From Pirellulaceae bacterium (GTDB taxonomy: Bacteria; Planctomycetota; Planctomycetia; Pirellulales; Pirellulaceae), in assembly GCA_022448645.1 (NCBI GenBank), contig JAKVBZ010000059.1, positions 1-32,187 on the forward strand: 32,187 nucleotides of DNA. Reading direction: 5' to 3'. Below are positions 1-7,296 of the stretch, in pieces. Every line of letters starts with the position of its first letter. The stretch's first letter is position 1. The notes beneath the pieces are model-generated. The model was not told where the DNA came from, did no database searches, and saw only the letters and a list, made by a program, of their open reading frames with translations. The translations under genes and the position numbers were made by a program.

Positions 1-316
1 TTGCTCTTGTCGCCGAACGTGATGATCTCTTGTTTGGTCAGCGGACAGTAGTTGGCCAGATAACCGTCGTAGCCGATGCCTTTCAAGATGCGGAAGATCG
101 CCTTGTAATCGGCATGTCCTGTCCCGGGCTATAATGATTGGTTTCGTTCAGATGGAAGTGCCAGATGTGGGGCGCCGTGGCGCGGACGGCATCGGGGATG
201 GACCTCTCTTCGATGTTCATGTGAAACACATCCGGCTGAATGCCGAGGTTGTCGACTCCCAGATCGTCGAGCGAGTACTCTGCTGGCCAACCACCAGGCC
301 ATCTTTTTCTTAACAC
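1..316 (-). pseudogene. Frameshifted, truncated sugar-phosphate isomerase/epimerase (xylose isomerase-like TIM barrel)
   Basis: The minus strand encodes the C-terminal part of an AP-endonuclease-2/xylose isomerase-like TIM barrel. It shows the family pattern 'QPDVFHMNIEE' followed by 'HFHLNETNHYSPG'. After this proline-glycine the reading frame breaks at about positions 118-128. Two bases along, the expected continuation 'TGHADYKAIF' and 'GIGYDGYLANYC' appears in another frame and runs off the left edge. Restoring one missing base would join the halves as '...SPGTGHADYK...', the usual PGxGH motif. Upstream of about position 300 the family sequence disappears, so the N-terminal half is missing. 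A homopolymer sequencing error could explain the frameshift but not the missing N-terminus. The family isomerises or epimerises sugars and keto-sugars in carbohydrate catabolism. Confidence 0.7.
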
Positions 317-596
317 GTTTGCGGATTGAGAGTTGTGGTGTCCCTAGCAAACTCGTTTTGATGTTGAACGCACTTTTGTAGTACGGGTCTATTGGGGTAG
401 GGTTTTAACGGCGCGAAAACTAGCAAAACCAAACATTTCCGTAGGACGGGCACGCTTGCCCGTCCTCCTTTTCGCTCCTACTCTATTCGCAGCAAAATGA
501 CACCCTTAAAGCCGTGGAGACCCGACCTACAATGAAGAAAGCTGTAACCATCGACGACACAACCTATTCGTCAGATCTACTGGTTTGATATTGCCG
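317..596. other. Non-coding spacer with a REP-like palindrome
   Basis: No reading frame here resembles a protein. The only structured element is the palindrome at 443-466, listed separately. The rest lies between two decayed genes and is probably old coding sequence beyond recognition. Confidence 0.5.
443..466. repeat. Perfect 10-bp stem hairpin, REP-like or terminator-like
   Basis: The arms 'aggacgggca' and 'tgcccgtcct' pair perfectly around the 4-base loop 'cgct', followed on the plus strand by 'ccttttc'. The stem is strong enough to act as an intrinsic terminator in either direction, although the T-tract is poor. From memory, very similar GGACGGGCA...TGCCCGTCC palindromes are dispersed in many planctomycete genomes, so a repetitive extragenic palindrome is the likelier reading. 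Confidence 0.55.
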
Positions 597-740
597 CTAC
601 TGTTCTTGCAGAGAAAGAACGAGTCGTTGCTGGTTGTGGGAGGCCGCCAGTTCGATGGCTTTCTCTAACTGCGCAATGGCCTGATTCGTTTCTCCAACTT
701 CCGCGTACGCGGCCACCAGGGTGCTAAGGATTTCAGGCTT
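597..740 (-). pseudogene. C-terminal fragment of a TPR protein
   Basis: A 47-codon open stretch on the minus strand reads 'ILSTLVAAYAEVGETNQAIA', then 'QLEKAIELAASHNQQ' and a short tail ending in a TAG stop. This is a textbook tetratricopeptide repeat with its small-residue pattern, followed by the kind of tail seen at the C-termini of large planctomycete TPR proteins. An in-frame TGA at 741-743 lies directly upstream and no start codon or further repeats were recognised there. It is therefore best read as the surviving end of a decayed TPR gene. Confidence 0.6.
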
Positions 741-895
741 TCACCGCCAATGGGACGGAAATCGACGATCGGCATCACGGGACGATCCTAATTGGCGAAC
801 CGGCTGGAGACGGTGGGAAACGTGCCAGTTGTGCTGGTTAGCCTATGCGCCTCTCAGTTTGAAGGCGCATCGAGGACGCGCATGTAGCGCGCATC

Positions 896-931
896 AAAAA
901 AGGACTCAAGGCCGATTGCCGTAAGTCCTTT
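896..931 (-). terminator. Intrinsic terminator downstream of tRNA-Leu
   Basis: Read on the minus strand, an 8-bp stem (AAAGGACT pairing with AGTCCTTT) encloses a 17-base loop and runs straight into a T-run before 'GATGC'. It begins about 10 bases past the 3' end of the tRNA-Leu gene, where a rho-independent terminator is expected. Confidence 0.7.
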
Positions 932-940
932 GTTATCAGT

Positions 941-1025
<85 letters not shown>

Positions 1026-1069
1026 TCTACAGTTGAATCGTGTCCAGTCTAGGGGATCGACCAAAAGCG

Positions 1070-2035
1070 TCAAGGGCTGGTAAAGCGTATCGCAAGCAGG
1101 CTGCTGAGTGGCATTTGCTGGGTACGAAAATTGCCGCTCAGCGTCTCTAACAGTGTGCGTGACGACGGTCGAGCCGATGAGCCACCTAGGGGCCAATAAT
1201 CTTTAAGACTGGTCAACGAAAACTCAATCGGTCTAGCAGCCACGACAATCAGTAACGTATCGCCCGATCGTAGCCGTAGCTCGTGCCGTTCAAATGTTGC
1301 ATCTGCATTGTGCCCGAGAGCGGAGGAACCTGAGAACTGCAGGGGTTCCATTTTGGAGGCTCGCCGAAGCCCGATCATGGCTGATCCCGCTAGACTAAAT
1401 TTCAGGATTCCCGTGAGCGGATCGAGCACTCCGTGCAACAAGTTTGCATGTTGATCGCCTGTGGAGCTTCTCCAAAGGTCGTTGCTGAGTTGAGACACCA
1501 GAGAATCTACAGTGTGGTGGTATGCACTATGGGCTCGCAAGGCGGCCAGCAGGGATGTTGATGCCAGACCAGCTGCCAGTCCGGTGCTGCACATCGAGCC
1601 GGCCGTCAGGTTGACTTTTCCATCGTCCTGGAGCGACCAGTTAAACAGGCCACCATGTGTCATTACCAAATCACTGTCCGACAATTGTCCCCAAATGTCC
1701 CAGCCGGGTACGTCCAGTGGCAAGCGACTCAACTGATCCCGCCGAAGTGCTTCGGCGGTTTGCCACTGATCCACGGTGGTCGGTGTGCGTCGTGCAACTG
1801 TCCGCGGCGCTGATTGACGACGAGGTTTATGTTTGCGTGGACGCCGAGCACTGCGTTTGACCGCTGTGGCAGAGTCAGTCCTATCTGACGAAATGACCGT
1901 TCCCGCTTCCGACCGTCTCTCGGGTCCCTGCTCTGCCTCGCTCTCCGATGTCAAAGCGGCATGGGTGCCCACTAGAACTTCCTCCGAGTGCAGACGGAGA
2001 CGATATTTTGGTTTCGTTAAAGTTGAACTTGCCAT
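1070..2035 (-). CDS. SpoIIE/PP2C-fold protein lacking catalytic aspartates (predicted pseudophosphatase)
   Basis: This 321-residue protein (numbered from the ATG at 2035) has a basic, low-complexity N-terminus of about 90 residues and a SpoIIE-type phosphatase domain at about 105-321. Helix and strand signatures such as 'GLAAGLASTSLLAALRAHS' and 'LDPLTGILKFSLAGSAMIGL' fit the family well. The residues that normally bind metal do not: the GGDxxD motif reads GGLFNW (128-133), the GDVxGxG motif reads GSMCSTG (146-152), and the TDG motif reads AAR at about 265-267. Active members dephosphorylate phosphoserine/threonine, often on anti-sigma-factor antagonists. This one may act as a binding or scaffold protein. 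The frame stays open upstream to 2278, but that extension has no domain character; the ATG at 2035 opens the recognisable protein. No operon partner is evident. Confidence 0.72.
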   Translation of the reverse strand: MASSTLTKPKYRLRLHSEEVLVGTHAALTSESEAEQGPERRSEAGTVISSDRTDSATAVKRSARRPRKHKPRRQSAPRTVARRTPTTVDQWQTAEALRRDQLSRLPLDVPGWDIWGQLSDSDLVMTHGGLFNWSLQDDGKVNLTAGSMCSTGLAAGLASTSLLAALRAHSAYHHTVDSLVSQLSNDLWRSSTGDQHANLLHGVLDPLTGILKFSLAGSAMIGLRRASKMEPLQFSGSSALGHNADATFERHELRLRSGDTLLIVVAARPIEFSLTSLKDYWPLGGSSARPSSRTLLETLSGNFRTQQMPLSSLLAIRFTSP

Positions 2036-2332
2036 GAATGTTTCGCCAGTTGCTAAACACTGCGCCCGATTTGTATCCTTACTGACCGTTATTTCTTGAC
2101 ATCGTCGTCGAAGTGCTGGCATGTCAAATGATTGGCCAAATTTTAGGCAGAGGTGAGGCTTGAGATTGCCGGTTATGCAAGGCGTAGCGGATGCAGGTGG
2201 TGTTAGACGAAATAGTTCTTTCCATCCGCCGGCAGAGTCGGACGCGACAGTCATCCTAAGGTGGGCGAAGAACAGCAATCAACCTTGAAGCTGCCGCGGA
2301 TCGGTGTGCCCCTTGAACGGCACACCCAGCTG

Positions 2333-3727
2333 CTACTGGTTTTCTTTGATCGCTGCCACGACATCCAGCATGGCCTGCTTGCCATCGCCGAACAACATCA
2401 GCGTGTTGTCGGCGGCAAAGAGAGGATTGGGAATGCCAGCAAAACCAGGACTCAGGCTTCTTTTGATCACGATCACGGTCCGAGCCTTGTCGACGTCGAT
2501 GATGGGCATTCCGGCGATGGGGCTGTCGGGATCGGTGCGAGCGACCGGGTTTACCACATCGTTGGCACCCAAAACGATGGCGACGTCTACCTGCTGCATG
2601 GTGGGATTGATTCGGTCCATTTCGATCAGTTGATCGTAGGGTACATCCGCTTCGGCCAGTAGCACATTCATGTGTCCGGGCATACGTCCCGCCACCGGAT
2701 GGATGGCATACTCGACGGTAGTCTGGTTCGCCGAGAGATTGTCGGCCAACTCACGCACCGCGTGCTGTGCCTGGGCTACCGCCATGCCATAGCCTGGGAC
2801 GAAGACCACTCGGTTGGCTGTCTCCAGGATCATGGCGACGTCATCCGCACTGGTGCTGCGCACACGGGCATAGACTTCGTCGTCAACCACGCTGGACCCG
2901 GCTTCCATGACACCAAACAAGACATTGACCAACGACCGATTCATGGCCTTACACATGATCTTGGTCAGAATCAGGCCGGACGCACCGACGAGCGAACCGG
3001 CGATGATCAACACATTATTGTTAATCACGAACCCAGTGGCTGCAGCTGCCAGACCAGAATAGGAATTCAGTAAGGCGATGACGACTGGCATGTCCGCACC
3101 ACCGATGGGAAGCACCAGGAGTACTCCCAGCACCGACGTGATCAGGACAATCGCCAGGTACAGCGAGACAGACGATGTGTTACTACCCGCATTCACCAAT
3201 CCGATCATCAAGCCGATGGCAATCAGGGCAAGTATCGCATTCACAATCTGTTGGCCGGGCACACTCCAGGCACGCTTGAAGATGCTTAATTCTTGTAGCT
3301 TGCCGAACGCCACCAGGCTGCCCCAAAACGTGACGGCGCCGATGAGGGCGGTTAACCCCGTGGCCGTTAGAACATCGGGTGGCGTTTCAATCGGATCCAT
3401 ACGCAACAATTCTGCAAAGGCTACCAGTACGGACGCTCCGCCGCCAAACCCATTGAAGAGTGCCACCAATTGTGGCATCGCCGTCATCTGAATACGGATC
3501 GCCAAGATCGCTCCGACCAAACTGCCGACGGCCAATCCGACCAGGATTACCCACCATCCGGCTCCATCGATATGCCACAGCGTGACGATGATGGCCAGCA
3601 GCATGCCTGCCGCACCCAGTTGGTTTCCACGCACTGCATTGCGCGGATGTGACATCAGTTTTAAGCCCAACACAAAGAGTGCGGCGGCGATTACATAGGC
3701 GATTTGGATGACGGCTTTAGTTTCCAC
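2333..3727 (-). CDS. pntB: NAD(P) transhydrogenase subunit beta
   Basis: PntB (464 residues) is the membrane and NADP(H)-binding subunit of proton-translocating transhydrogenase, which uses the proton gradient to reduce NADP+ with NADH. The N-terminal ~270 residues are a series of hydrophobic helices. The C-terminal domain III carries the dinucleotide-binding 'VPGYGMAVAQAQ' motif, 'HPVAGRMPGHMNVLLAEA', 'GANDVVNPVA', and the NADP-phosphate-contacting 'KRSLSPGFAGI'. Length and motif order match full-length PntB. It is the last gene of pntAA-pntAB-pntB, separated from pntAB by 214 bases, longer than usual within this operon and without a recognised gene. All three subunits look intact, so the complex should work. 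Confidence 0.97.
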   Translation of the reverse strand: METKAVIQIAYVIAAALFVLGLKLMSHPRNAVRGNQLGAAGMLLAIIVTLWHIDGAGWWVILVGLAVGSLVGAILAIRIQMTAMPQLVALFNGFGGGASVLVAFAELLRMDPIETPPDVLTATGLTALIGAVTFWGSLVAFGKLQELSIFKRAWSVPGQQIVNAILALIAIGLMIGLVNAGSNTSSVSLYLAIVLITSVLGVLLVLPIGGADMPVVIALLNSYSGLAAAATGFVINNNVLIIAGSLVGASGLILTKIMCKAMNRSLVNVLFGVMEAGSSVVDDEVYARVRSTSADDVAMILETANRVVFVPGYGMAVAQAQHAVRELADNLSANQTTVEYAIHPVAGRMPGHMNVLLAEADVPYDQLIEMDRINPTMQQVDVAIVLGANDVVNPVARTDPDSPIAGMPIIDVDKARTVIVIKRSLSPGFAGIPNPLFAADNTLMLFGDGKQAMLDVVAAIKENQ

Positions 3728-3941
3728 GCTACGGTTGGCTTTTCATGTTGCTGATGACTGAGGTTGAATGTCTGCGTCTGAGACTACGTGACTGCCAGGA
3801 ACGGTTGTTGTCTTTATCTGAATTGGAATGGGGGTGTTAATCGTTTTTTCAAAGCCTTTGCACTGCCCGTACAACGACTGACGTGATCTCGGTTCGGCCT
3901 ACGTAAAACGTTCCAGATGGTGATTGTTCCTTCCCTGAACA

Positions 3942-4421
3942 CTAGTTTTTTCGTTGAAACATGGACAACATGCGGCCTGTCACCATGAAGCCCCCGACGG
4001 CATTGATCGTGGCCAATACCAGTGCCAGCCCACCGAGATAGGTGGCCAGACTCGGGTTTTCGCCAGCTGCCAGAAGGGCCCCCACCACCGTGATGCCGCT
4101 GATCGCATTAGAGCCAGACATCAGGGGTGTGTGTAAAGTGGGGGGTACTTTGGTGATGACTTCGAATCCTAGGAAAACGGCTAATACAAAGATCGTCAAA
4201 CCGGCGATGAGGGCATCCTGGCGAGAGAATTCTGGCACGGCCAATGCGGTGCCTGCAGTGGTTTCTTCGGTGGATGACTTGGCGTCGGGCGCCTCGTCGA
4301 GCAAAGCGACTGCGAAGCTGCTGTCCTTTTCGGCGTCGTGGATTTGCGGAGCTTCTCGACCCATCAACGAGCCAAATAGCAGCAATAGGATCCATACCGA
4401 GATAGCGAAACGAATGGGCAA
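3942..4421 (-). CDS. pntAB: NAD(P) transhydrogenase subunit alpha part 2, with N-terminal extension
   Basis: This is the small membrane part of a split alpha subunit (159 residues). The conserved core from about residue 70 contains 'GFEVITKVPPTLHTPLMSG', 'NAISGITVVGALLAAG' and a final helix pair ending in 'GGFMVTGRMLSMFQRKN', all hallmarks of the PNTB_4TM region. Before the core is a hydrophobic segment at 5-20 ('FAISVWILLLLFGSLM') and a polar, acid-rich linker of about 45 residues. That segment may be a signal peptide or an extra membrane anchor; typical split PntAB proteins begin close to the core. The gene lies 36 bases after pntAA, consistent with co-transcription. Confidence 0.93.
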   Translation of the reverse strand: MPIRFAISVWILLLLFGSLMGREAPQIHDAEKDSSFAVALLDEAPDAKSSTEETTAGTALAVPEFSRQDALIAGLTIFVLAVFLGFEVITKVPPTLHTPLMSGSNAISGITVVGALLAAGENPSLATYLGGLALVLATINAVGGFMVTGRMLSMFQRKN

Positions 4422-4457
4422 ACCAATGACTCCTAAAGTATGTGCGAAAGCGTATCG

Positions 4458-5621
4458 CTATCCCGTTTCGATAGGTTCCAAGTTGAGAAGATCGCGGATG
4501 CGTGGATGGATGACTTCACCCTCTCGAGCGACCGTGGTTTCACGCACGATCTCGTCTTCGAAATCAAGGGTCAATTCTCCCTCCGATGTAATGTGCTTCA
4601 GTAAAGTGGTTACATTCTGCGAGTACATTTGACTCGCATGATAAGGAACCTCTGCGGCCAAATTGGTGGGTCCCAAAATGGTGACACCGTGTTGTACGAC
4701 AGTCTGGTCCGCTTGAGTCAATTCACAGTTGCCGCCACGTTCAGCGGCCAAGTCCACGATGACTGATCCACCGGCCATGCGTTGTACGGCAGCTTCGGTA
4801 ACGAGTAAAGGTGAAGTCCGTCCGGGGATTGCTGCTGTGGAAATCACGACGTCGCATTGTGCCACCACGTCGGCCATCAACTCTCGCTGTCGACGATAGA
4901 ACTCATCTCCCAAAGCTTTGGCGTAGCCTCCTTTGTCCTCAGTCGCTTCGGAGTCCAGGTCAAGTTCAACGAAACGCGCACCCAAACTTTCGACTTGTTC
5001 ACGCACTGCGGGGCGTACATCGTAAGATTGGACTTTGGCACCCAGGCGTTTGGCTGTCGCGATCGCTTGCAAGCCGGCGACACCTGCCCCGATGACCAAC
5101 ACGCGGGCCGGGGTGACCGTTCCCGCTGCTGTCATCAGTAGGGGGAACATCCGAGGTAGATGAGTGGCAGCCAGCAGCACTGCACGATATCCGGCGACCG
5201 TTGCCATTGACGACAAGACATCCATGCTTTGGGCGCGCGTGATCCGAGGGATTAACTCCAACGCCAATAGCGTAATCCCCCGTTCCGCCAATTGCTGGAT
5301 GGCTGTGGCATTTCCCAGCGGGTCACACATTCCTAGCACAACTTGACCTTGGCGCATCCCAGTCAGGTCGACCTGACCGTGCTCGGGATTCATTCCCAAA
5401 CAACGCACCTGGGTAAGGATGTCTGCGGACAAGGCTTCCTCGCGTGTCACCAAGGAAGCTCCCTTCTCGCGGTATTCGTCATTCGTGTACCCGGAAGCGA
5501 GGCCAGCGTCTTGCTCGATCAGCACTTCACAACCAAGCCGGCACAATTGGCCCACCGACATCGGTGCCAATGCGACACGGTCTTCGCCAGGGAATGTTTC
5601 TCGAAAGGCTGCTATACGCAT
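4458..5621 (-). CDS. pntAA: NAD(P) transhydrogenase subunit alpha part 1
   Basis: This soluble NAD(H)-binding subunit (387 residues, domain I) begins with the family's usual start 'MRIAAFRETFPGEDRVALAP'. It keeps the 'PRITRAQSMDVLSS' loop whose Arg, Gln, Asp and Ser contact nicotinamide in the Rhodospirillum rubrum enzyme. The Rossmann motif 'VLVIGAGVAGLQAIATAKRLG' is followed by 'QSYDVRP', where the Asp binds the adenosine ribose. The conserved 'GPTNLAAEVPYHASQMYSQN' is also present. It lacks the C-terminal membrane helices, which pntAB encodes, so this is the three-gene (alpha-1, alpha-2, beta) form. Alanine dehydrogenase shares the fold, but the pnt neighbours and the RAQSMD loop exclude it. 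The promoter should lie in the 5622-6027 spacer shared with rplM. Confidence 0.97.
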   Translation of the reverse strand: MRIAAFRETFPGEDRVALAPMSVGQLCRLGCEVLIEQDAGLASGYTNDEYREKGASLVTREEALSADILTQVRCLGMNPEHGQVDLTGMRQGQVVLGMCDPLGNATAIQQLAERGITLLALELIPRITRAQSMDVLSSMATVAGYRAVLLAATHLPRMFPLLMTAAGTVTPARVLVIGAGVAGLQAIATAKRLGAKVQSYDVRPAVREQVESLGARFVELDLDSEATEDKGGYAKALGDEFYRRQRELMADVVAQCDVVISTAAIPGRTSPLLVTEAAVQRMAGGSVIVDLAAERGGNCELTQADQTVVQHGVTILGPTNLAAEVPYHASQMYSQNVTTLLKHITSEGELTLDFEDEIVRETTVAREGEVIHPRIRDLLNLEPIETG

Positions 5622-6027
5622 GAATTGCTTAGCCTGAATATCTAATATCTGGATTGGTAAGGCGTTGATGCTGTGACAACTGACTCAATACAGGGTCACG
5701 GCGAGGATCCGGCCTACAGTTTTTTGGTCTATACGAAGTTCCACTTCAAAGTAAGGGGCGTGGAAAGGTTCCCGCAGGGATCGGGTGATAAAGTGGCGAT
5801 TTTTGCATAGATGTACGTTATGTACCAGCTTGATCTGCCACCCTGGTTATACCGATCGCTGGCGATTTGGAGCCGCATGGAGGGGATTTCTTTGGCTTTT
5901 TTAGGCGACCATGACCTTGTCCTGACAGCCGATTCTCGATAAATTATGAGTTTTCAAGAATTTTCCCTACGCAAATTGCTGGCGAGGGATTCGATCGATT
6001 TGTGCCGTTTGCAGGGTGGAATACAAA
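5622..6027. other. Divergent intergenic region between pntAA and rplM
   Basis: This 406-base spacer separates the pnt operon (leftward) from rplM-rpsI (rightward) and should hold promoters for both. No open frame here looks like a protein. A candidate rightward promoter is listed at 5917-5945. A short inverted repeat, GAAGT-tcc-ACTTC, at about 5735-5747 could be an operator, but it is too small to argue for strongly. Confidence 0.5.
5917..5945 (+). promoter_or_regulatory. Candidate housekeeping promoter for rplM-rpsI
   Basis: TTGTCC and TAAATT are separated by 17 bases, each matching 4 of 6 positions of the sigma-70 consensus, about 80 bases upstream of the rplM start. Planctomycete promoters are poorly defined, so this is tentative. 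Confidence 0.33.
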
Positions 6028-6462
6028 ATGAAAACTTACATGGCCAAGGCGGCGGATGTTGACCCTAGTTGGTGGTTGGTAGATGCCGACAACCAAGTTT
6101 TGGGTCGAATGGCCAGTGACATTGCTGTTGTTTTAATGGGCAAACACCAGCCAAGTTACACCCCGCACGTGGACACAGGCGATTTTGTGGTGGTGGTAAA
6201 TGCGGAGAAAGTCAAGCTGACCGGGAGAAAATGGGAGCAAAAGACCTATACCTGGTACACGGGTTATCCTGGACAGAAATCGGAAACAGCAGAGAAACGA
6301 TTAGAACGTCGCCCGGATCGCATCATCCGAGACGCTGTCCGACGGATGTTGCCCAAGAATAAACTAGGCCGACAAATGTTGAGCAAGTTGAAGATTTATA
6401 CGGGTGCCGAGCATCCTCATCAGGCGCAAAACCCTCAACCTCGCGAGCGAGTTACTGCTTGA
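6028..6462 (+). CDS. rplM: 50S ribosomal protein L13
   Basis: L13 is an early-assembly protein of the large ribosomal subunit that binds 23S rRNA. The 144-residue product has the family signatures '[19 protein letters not shown]', the '[20 protein letters not shown]' core, '[20 protein letters not shown]' and '[16 protein letters not shown]', complete at both ends. The frame also opens from a GTG at 6016, but the ATG at 6028 follows the purine-rich 'agggtggaa' at SD-like spacing and gives the family-standard start MKTYMAK. It is followed 110 bases later by rpsI, the conserved rplM-rpsI pair. Confidence 0.98.
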   Translation: MKTYMAKAADVDPSWWLVDADNQVLGRMASDIAVVLMGKHQPSYTPHVDTGDFVVVVNAEKVKLTGRKWEQKTYTWYTGYPGQKSETAEKRLERRPDRIIRDAVRRMLPKNKLGRQMLSKLKIYTGAEHPHQAQNPQPRERVTA

Positions 6463-6572
6463 GTGTGTTGCTGTGTTAGTTGATTATTGGCCGAAGAATC
6501 GTTGATCCCAGGATCATCGCCAACTTAACCTTCCGAGAAAAACATTCTTTTTTTGTTGCTGGAATTTGAAAC

Positions 6573-6986
6573 ATGATCCGAGTCAAAAAAGATAAAAATA
6601 CGGGCGACATTTTGGGTACAGGCCGACGGAAGTCTTCGATTGCCCGGGTACGCATTCGACCTGGTGATGGCAAGATCTTAATCAACAAACGCGAGCTAAA
6701 CGAATATTTCTGTAACGAGCAGGACCGCAAAGCGGTCGTAGCTCCGTTGGAAAGCTCTGGAAAACTCGGCGAATTAGATGTATTGATTCGTGTGACGGGT
6801 GGTGGCCCGACTGGCCAGTCGGGTGCTTGCCGCATGGGAATCGCTCGGGCATTGGCTGCGTACGACGAAGAGCTTTACCCGGTCATGCGTGAGGGTGGTT
6901 TCATCACCCGTGACTCACGTATGAAAGAGCGCAAAAAGTACGGTTTGCACGGCGCTCGTCGTGGCACGCAATTCTCGAAGCGTTAA
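6573..6986 (+). CDS. rpsI: 30S ribosomal protein S9
   Basis: S9 sits in the head of the small subunit, and its C-terminal tail reaches the P-site tRNA. The 137-residue product contains 'GTGRRKSSIARVRIRPGDGK', 'VTGGGPTGQSGACRMGIARAL' and the universal basic tail ending in 'ARRGTQFSKR', whose terminal Lys-Arg contacts tRNA. Length and order of motifs are normal. It is co-oriented with rplM and likely co-transcribed. A hairpin at 7050-7081 may end the transcript. Confidence 0.98.
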   Translation: MIRVKKDKNTGDILGTGRRKSSIARVRIRPGDGKILINKRELNEYFCNEQDRKAVVAPLESSGKLGELDVLIRVTGGGPTGQSGACRMGIARALAAYDEELYPVMREGGFITRDSRMKERKKYGLHGARRGTQFSKR

Positions 6987-7049
6987 CAGCCTTTTCCGTC
7001 TTGGTGTATGAGAATCATGGTTTGTCTCGTGCTGCGCACCTTCATTCTC

Positions 7050-7081
7050 GTGAGCCGTAGGTGCTAGTGTTATCGGCTCAC
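7050..7081 (+). terminator. Possible terminator hairpin after rpsI
   Basis: GTGAGCCG and CGGCTCAC form a perfect 8-bp stem around a 16-base loop, about 65 bases past the rpsI stop and followed by 'acatttta'. The loop is long and there is no clean T-run, so it could equally be a processing or REP-like structure. Confidence 0.35.
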
Positions 7082-7224
7082 ACATTTTAGCAGTCGCATC
7101 ACCCCTACACGGGACATCATTATTCAACCCCTTCCCGACCCTCCCGAAGAGAGGGTGAAGCAGCTCATGCGTTTGACGATTTGGCTTGAGTGGGATGACC
7201 TCCTCTGGACCACCAAACTTCGTG

Positions 7225-7230
7225 TATAAT
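7225..7230 (+). promoter_or_regulatory. TATAAT -10-like box upstream of the DUF1501 gene
   Basis: A perfect TATAAT lies 66 bases before the ATG of the DUF1501 gene. No convincing -35 element is found 16-18 bases upstream, so the call depends on the -10 alone. Confidence 0.3.
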
Positions 7231-7296
7231 GATCAGTAACCGCAACCAGCGTTTCCTGCTTAACTCAGCGGATCGTCTTGATAGGCGAAAATTACC

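Larger units (their letters stand above)
6987..7296. other. Intergenic region between rpsI and the DUF1501 gene
   Basis: This 310-base spacer carries the possible terminator at 7050-7081 and a TATAAT box at 7225-7230. No gene was recognised on either strand. Confidence 0.5.
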
